In this document: positions 60,801-64,000 of the stretch, piece by piece
Position numbering within the stretch: the first letter of the stretch is position 1
Layout: every line of letters starts with the position of its first letter
Origin: CAVYXZ01 sp965223835
Lineage (GTDB): Bacteria; Chloroflexota; Anaerolineae; Aggregatilineales; Phototrophicaceae
DNA: 64,000 nt
Assembly (NCBI GenBank): GCA_965223835.1
Contig: CBDCXQ010000001.1
Coordinates: 2,294,001-2,358,000, forward strand
Direction: 5' to 3'
Translations under genes and position numbers: made by a program
Notes under the pieces: generated by a model
The model's database searches: none
The model's input: the letters and a program-made list of their open reading frames with translations, nothing else
Told to the model about the DNA's origin: nothing

Positions 60801-63051
60801 GAGCGATTATATGTGGGACTTCGGCGACGGCAGTCCAGTCGTGACCGATGCCAACCCCACCTACACCTTCAATAGTGCCGGGGACTTCACCGTTGTGCTG
60901 ACGGCCAATGGTCCCGGTGGCTCCGCCCAGGCCTCCGCCGTCTACAGCGTGGCCGCGCCTGCCCAACCGCCGGTGCCCGCCTTCAGCGCCGAGCCGGTGA
61001 GTGGCAGCGTCGGTCAACCGGTGCAGTTCACCAACCAGACGACGGGTGATGTGAGCGATTATGTGTGGGACTTCGGCGACGGCAGTCCAGTCGTGACCGA
61101 TGCCAACCCCACCTACATCTTCAACGTGGCTGGTGACTTCACCGTTGTGCTGACGGCCAATGGTCCCGGTGGCTCCGCCCAGGCCTCCGCCGTCTACAGC
61201 GTGGCCGCGCCTGCCCAACCGCCAGTACCAGCCTTCAGCGCCGAGCCGGTGAGTGGCAGCGTCGGTCAACCGGTGCAGTTCACCAACCAGACGACCGGTG
61301 ATGTGAGCGACTACGTGTGGGACTTCGGCGACGGCAGTCCGATTGTGACTGATGCTAACCCCGCCCACATCTTCAACGTGGCTGGTGACTTCACCGTTGT
61401 GCTGACGGCCAATGGTCCCGGTGGCTCCGCCCAGGCCTCCACCGTCTACAGTGTGGCGGCTCCGGCCCAACCGCCAGTACCAGCCTTCAGCGCCGAGCCG
61501 GTGAGTGGCAGCGTCGGTCAACCGGTGCAGTTCACCAACCAGACGACGGGTGATGTGAGCGACTACGTGTGGGACTTCGGCGACGGCAGTCCAGTCGTGA
61601 CCGATGCCAACCCCACCTACACCTTCAATAGTGCCGGGGACTTCACCGTTGTGCTGACGGCCAATGGTCCCGGTGGCTCCGCCCAGGCCTCCACCGTCTA
61701 CAGCGTGGCCGCGCCTGCCCAACCGCCGGTGCCCGCCTTCAGCGCCGAGCCGGTGAGTGGCAGCGTCGGTCAACCGGTGCAGTTCACCAACCAGACGACG
61801 GGTGATGTGAGCGACTACGTGTGGGACTTCGGCGACGGCAGTCCGATTGTGACTGATGCTAACCCCGCCCACATCTTCAACGTGGCTGGTGACTTCACCG
61901 TTGTGCTGACGGCCAATGGTCCCGGTGGCTCCGCCCAGGCCTCCACCGTCTACAGTGTGGCGGCTCCGGCCCAACCGCCAGTACCAGCCTTCAGCGCCGA
62001 GCCGGTGAGTGGCAGCGTCGGTCAACCGGTGCAGTTCACCAACCAGACGACGGGTGATGTGAGCGACTACGTGTGGGACTTCGGCGACGGCAGTCCGATT
62101 GTGACTGATGCTAACCCCGCCCACATCTTCAACGTGGCTGGTGACTTCACCGTTGTGCTGACGGCCAATGGTCCCGGTGGCTCCGCCCAGGCCTCCACCG
62201 TCTACAGTGTGGCAGATGTACCGCAGCAACCCAGCATTATTGAGCAAATCCCGATTCTGCCCGATTTCAGCTCACCACAGGTCCAAGCTCAATTACGTGC
62301 CATATATGACAATGGCATAAGCCAGGGACGGCGGGCCGCTGTATTCGCTGTCATCGGCGATGATATGGCACTTCAAAACGGCTATCTGGACCCATTCGCT
62401 GACACCAATTTGGATAGCAGCGCTAGCGGTTTGCAAGGGATCATCGACTGGTACAACATCATTGACCTGGGCAATGGTCAGACAAGCTTCAATCGTGCCA
62501 GTGTCGCCGCAGGAAATGGTTGGCGCGTGCGCGATCTACTTGACCCTGCTCAGAGTAATGGCGGGGTATGCAACGGCGGTGAAACGCCACTCGATTGTGA
62601 ATTGCGCATAATGCAGCCTTCTGTCGTTATCGTCAGCATTGGCATCAATGATGTCAATAACGGTAATCCTGACCGCTTCCCGAATGAACTTGAGCAAGTT
62701 TTGCAGACACTTCTCAACAATGGTGTTATCCCGATTGTAACAACGGTTCAACCAAACCCAGCGAATGCCGCCAATGTGGTGTCATTAAACGAACGATTGG
62801 TCGCTGCGGTTCAAAATGTCGAGGCAGCCAATAACACCACTATCCCAGTATACAATCTGTGGCGAGCCTATGGTCAGCTTCCAGGCACTGGGCTAGAGGG
62901 TGATAATCGTACCCCGACCACCTCACCTGCCGGACCGGCTGCACTGACACCTGACGCAGTTGGGACATTTGGGACCAATACGCGTAACCACAATGTTCTG
63001 ACTATCTTGAGTCAACTTGCCAACACAATATTCCCGGATGCAACGCCTTAA
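57826..63051 (+). CDS. Giant PKD-repeat surface lipoprotein with C-terminal SGNH-hydrolase-like domain
   Basis: A 1741-aa exported protein. The signal ends in VASAC with Cys27 as likely lipidated residue. Residues 30-90 are Pro/Thr-rich; 95-195 form a beta domain (VSIVILSPIPGNVVASNVQV). Fifteen PKD domains follow, about 84 residues each, marked by the W-[DN]-F-[GS]-DG core: seven divergent ones (about 207-795) and eight nearly identical ones (about 796-1465). The C-terminal domain (about 1490-1741) is SGNH-like: block I reads VIGDDMA, with Asp1513 where the catalytic Ser of GDS is expected, block III is SIGINDVNN (Asn1608), and a late His is in TRNHNVL. AAGGAAGG lies 9 nt before the ATG. Probably an adhesin or polymer-binding protein. 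Confidence 0.9.
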   Translation: MDYFTSYKKPARITLLAVLFLLVASACNLTSAPQEQLELTDVPTNTVLPTRTALSQGAPTPVTVTSLPAPSQPTRVAVLPPPIFSFPTATPLPVSIVILSPIPGNVVASNVQVLGAATHPNFLQYQVEWGSDPNPGNLWFPVGGVRQTPVINGLLDIWNTTSLQDGVYQLRLRVFLRDGTSLATVVNSVRVQNRIPTLVPTATTFPRPIAAFSQDRFSGLAPLVVRFINQSSGNITSRSWDFGDGGGSSELNPIHTFRNPGVYTVKLTVRGPGGTSNVSRQISVQSATPPVAGFTQDQTSGPSPLTVQFTDQSTGNITTRTWNFGDGESSNEVSPAHTFNDVGTYNVILTVTGPGGSSSVTRQITVENPTIPEPIAALVPNRTEGDAPLTVQFDATDSSGQIDSYNWDFGDGELGNGQIVTHTFENPGEYEVALTVVGPGGQSTRSTIITVTQPPDAPDAIFTQDQTSGDVPLTVNFDASGSTGPIDSYNWNFGDGNVGSGTTVQHIYSTAGTYTVELVVNGPGGTDSATVEISAVEPIAPPEAAFESVPSSGLAPLEVAFNNQSIGEELTFSWDFGDGTEASTDRDPVHTFENPGEYQITLVVNNPSGTDQANATIIVTEPEAPPAAAFTAFPESGPAPLSVQFTNGTAGDDLTFSWDFSDGSPASTDRDPQHIFDTPGNYIVILTVTGPGGSDTAELTISVGPPVPAPDAAFTADPTSGEAPLTVSFDSTGDPANITAYNWDFGDGNFSTEADPQYIYASSGNFTTRLTVTGLDGREATTETQIAVSEAVVIAPPVPAFSAEPVSGSVGQPVQFTNQTTGDVSDYVWDFGDGSPVVTDANPAHIFNVAGDFTVVLTANGPGGSAQASAVYSVAAPAQPPVPAFSAEPVNGSVGQPVQFTNQTTGDVSDYVWDFGDGSPVVTDANPTYTFNSAGDFTVVLTANGPGGSAQASAVYSVAAPAQPPVPAFSAEPVNGSLGQPVQFTNQTTGDVSDYMWDFGDGSPVVTDANPTYTFNSAGDFTVVLTANGPGGSAQASAVYSVAAPAQPPVPAFSAEPVSGSVGQPVQFTNQTTGDVSDYVWDFGDGSPVVTDANPTYIFNVAGDFTVVLTANGPGGSAQASAVYSVAAPAQPPVPAFSAEPVSGSVGQPVQFTNQTTGDVSDYVWDFGDGSPIVTDANPAHIFNVAGDFTVVLTANGPGGSAQASTVYSVAAPAQPPVPAFSAEPVSGSVGQPVQFTNQTTGDVSDYVWDFGDGSPVVTDANPTYTFNSAGDFTVVLTANGPGGSAQASTVYSVAAPAQPPVPAFSAEPVSGSVGQPVQFTNQTTGDVSDYVWDFGDGSPIVTDANPAHIFNVAGDFTVVLTANGPGGSAQASTVYSVAAPAQPPVPAFSAEPVSGSVGQPVQFTNQTTGDVSDYVWDFGDGSPIVTDANPAHIFNVAGDFTVVLTANGPGGSAQASTVYSVADVPQQPSIIEQIPILPDFSSPQVQAQLRAIYDNGISQGRRAAVFAVIGDDMALQNGYLDPFADTNLDSSASGLQGIIDWYNIIDLGNGQTSFNRASVAAGNGWRVRDLLDPAQSNGGVCNGGETPLDCELRIMQPSVVIVSIGINDVNNGNPDRFPNELEQVLQTLLNNGVIPIVTTVQPNPANAANVVSLNERLVAAVQNVEAANNTTIPVYNLWRAYGQLPGTGLEGDNRTPTTSPAGPAALTPDAVGTFGTNTRNHNVLTILSQLANTIFPDATP
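60217..62214 (+). repeat. Array of eight 252-bp repeats (PKD units) in frame
   Basis: Units begin at 60217 and every 252 bp after it (60469, 60721 ... 61981), the last ending early near 62214. Units differ at a few places, mainly PAHIFNVAG versus PTYTFNSAG, SGSV versus NGSV/NGSL, and ASAV versus ASTV. G+C is higher than in the older PKD units (60481-60540 has 39 G/C of 60; 58561-58620 has 28). The period is a multiple of three. Confidence 0.97.
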
Positions 63052-63070
63052 TGGGTAAGTCCAAGAAAAT

Positions 63071-63095
63071 GGCCCTGTATATCATCTACAGGGCC
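63071..63095 (+). terminator. Rho-independent terminator after the PKD gene
   Basis: GGCCCTGTA (63071-63079) pairs with TACAGGGCC (63087-63095) over a 7-nt loop, followed by TTCGTTTCC. An A-rich stretch on the other side would let it work in reverse too, though no convergent gene is present. Confidence 0.75.
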
Positions 63096-63133
63096 TTCGT
63101 TTCCTGTTGTAAGTTGTGGTAGTATGTCAACTT

Positions 63134-64000
63134 ATGAAAATCAGACACCTATTAGTGACTTTGTTTGTGTTTTTCGCGGCCTGCACACAGGTTGAAGAAG
63201 CTCCCTCGTTTCTGGTTTCGCTGGTTACGGATGGGCGTGAACTCACTTTTGAATATACAGTTCCCGTTACTGTTGCCGAGTTCTTACAGGATGCCGAAGT
63301 TGAAATCGGCGAACTAGACCGGGTTGAACCACCAGCATTCAGCCAAATTCGTGACGGTATGCGCGTGACGGTGGTGCGTGTCGAGGAACAGACTGAATGT
63401 GAAGAAGAGGAAATTCCCCATCGCACTAACCGTGTGTTTAATGAAGGTTTAGCTCCAGGCGATGAATTGCTGGGCCAGGCCGGGCTGAATGGTGTCGAGG
63501 AAATATGTTATCGGGTGTTAATCGAAGATGGCATTCGTCGTGATCCAGTTGAAATCAGTCGCGTGATCTTAACCGAAGCCCAGGATGAAGTTGTCTATAT
63601 CGGGCCAACAGGTCAGTTAGACCCGGTTCCAATCACCGGGACCCTGGCCTATATAAACAATCGTAATGCCTGGATTATGAGTGGCAGCAGCACAACCAAG
63701 CGGCCTCTGACCACTGCCAGTGATCTGGATAATCGCGTCTTCAGTCTGTCGGAAAACGGTCGCCAACTCATTTTTACCACCCGCGATAATCGCGACAATG
63801 ACCGTGAGACTTATCTAAATCAATTGTGGATGATAAGCGACACTGGTCGCGACGCAGACCCAATTAAGCTCATTCCCGAAGACATTCTCGCTGCCGAATG
63901 GATTCCGGGCCAATCAAACATGATTAGTTACACTACTGGCGAAGCCCGGCAAACTGCACCGGGTTGGCAAGCGTTTAATGATCTATGGACCATGCGCATT
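63134..64000 (+). CDS. Lipoprotein with DUF348-like, G5 and propeller-like regions (partial, 3' end outside window)
   Basis: 289 codons are open to the window edge. The signal sequence ends in FFAAC with Cys17 as lipidation site. Residues 25-78 (VSLVTDGRELTFEYTVPVTV ... IRDGMRVTVVRV) resemble DUF348, the small domain that precedes G5 in YabE/Rpf-type proteins. Residues 80-150 fit a G5 domain: EEEEIPHRTNRVFNEGLAPG, LGQAGLNGVEEICYRVLIED. From about residue 155 the sequence turns to propeller-like repeats (RVFSLSENGRQLIFTTRDNR). G5 domains bind glycans or zinc at the cell surface. It is the only gene after the PKD terminator; the start is fixed by the lipoprotein signal. Confidence 0.78.
   Translation, partial: MKIRHLLVTLFVFFAACTQVEEAPSFLVSLVTDGRELTFEYTVPVTVAEFLQDAEVEIGELDRVEPPAFSQIRDGMRVTVVRVEEQTECEEEEIPHRTNRVFNEGLAPGDELLGQAGLNGVEEICYRVLIEDGIRRDPVEISRVILTEAQDEVVYIGPTGQLDPVPITGTLAYINNRNAWIMSGSSTTKRPLTTASDLDNRVFSLSENGRQLIFTTRDNRDNDRETYLNQLWMISDTGRDADPIKLIPEDILAAEWIPGQSNMISYTTGEARQTAPGWQAFNDLWTMRI

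Noticed and set aside
60217..62214. Regularly spaced repeats as a CRISPR array
   Set aside because: The units are 252 bp, directly adjacent, coding and in frame, with no short repeats or variable spacers and no cas genes.
60016..62247. A 743-codon open frame on the minus strand across the PKD array
   Set aside because: It exists only because the 252-bp period is a multiple of three, so one stop-free unit stays open in every copy. The plus strand has clear PKD domains; the reverse translation is a low-complexity repeat of His, Gly and Val with no start signal.

Overview
The window looks like chromosomal DNA of a free-living bacterium, most likely a Chloroflexota member of the Anaerolineae type. 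This rests on gene content, not on a phylogenetic marker: a mevalonate kinase, a fungal/archaeal-type aspartate-semialdehyde dehydrogenase, TrmFO, many exported SH3b, LysM, PKD and beta-propeller proteins, LytR-CpsA-Psr and M23 wall enzymes, and no outer-membrane genes. Base composition is near 50% G+C and genes are packed tightly, with many 1-11 bp overlaps. I saw no phage genes, transposases, CRISPR arrays or integrases, and no gap above about 300 bp lacks a gene.
Layout. 1-3197 (minus): an overlapping trio of a PrsW-like membrane protein, an exported protein and a trypsin-like protease cut by the window edge. 3247-6530: oligopeptide-type ABC binding protein and two permeases, no ATPase. 6664-8486 (minus): a UbiA-type prenyltransferase coupled to mevalonate kinase. 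8695-11567: site-2 protease, HEAT-repeat protein, SCP2 protein. 11677-15300: three exported proteins (propeller, LysM-M23, SH3b). 15297-16413 (minus): SufR-like regulator and A-type Fe-S carrier. 16598-23477: prephenate dehydratase, aspartate-semialdehyde dehydrogenase, GT4 glycosyltransferase, UDP-sulfoquinovose synthase, histidinol dehydrogenase and an APH-like kinase, mostly translationally coupled. 23469-25896 (minus): hisZ-hisG. 26068-31049: SH3b, TPR and LCP proteins. 31046-37908 (minus): YigZ, an AAA-like ATPase, tRNA-Arg, a STAND NTPase with TPRs, an unknown protein, SmpB and a CtpA protease. 37991-40872: receiver-GAF-histidine kinase, a TPR membrane protein and tRNA-Leu. 40977-51107: plsX-fabF, TPR protein, trmFO, histidine kinase, aminotransferase, hflX, a small membrane protein and a GNAT/GIY-YIG fusion. 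51250-53715: an amino-acid ABC binding protein made of two identical domains plus a permease. 53712-57674 (minus): NHL-like propeller and a two-component pair. 57826-64000: a giant PKD-repeat lipoprotein with an SGNH-like end, then a DUF348-G5-propeller lipoprotein cut by the right edge.
The most unusual items are an exact 710-bp internal duplication in the binding protein (51325-52751), an eight-unit 252-bp PKD array with mosaic units (60217-62214), the GNAT/GIY-YIG fusion (50037-51107), sulfoquinovose synthesis embedded in an amino-acid operon (18546-20917), and a HisZ next to a long-form HisG (23469-25896). I did not find a clearly new multi-gene system; the STAND/ATPase cluster (31677-36223) is the best candidate, but its role cannot be read from sequence.
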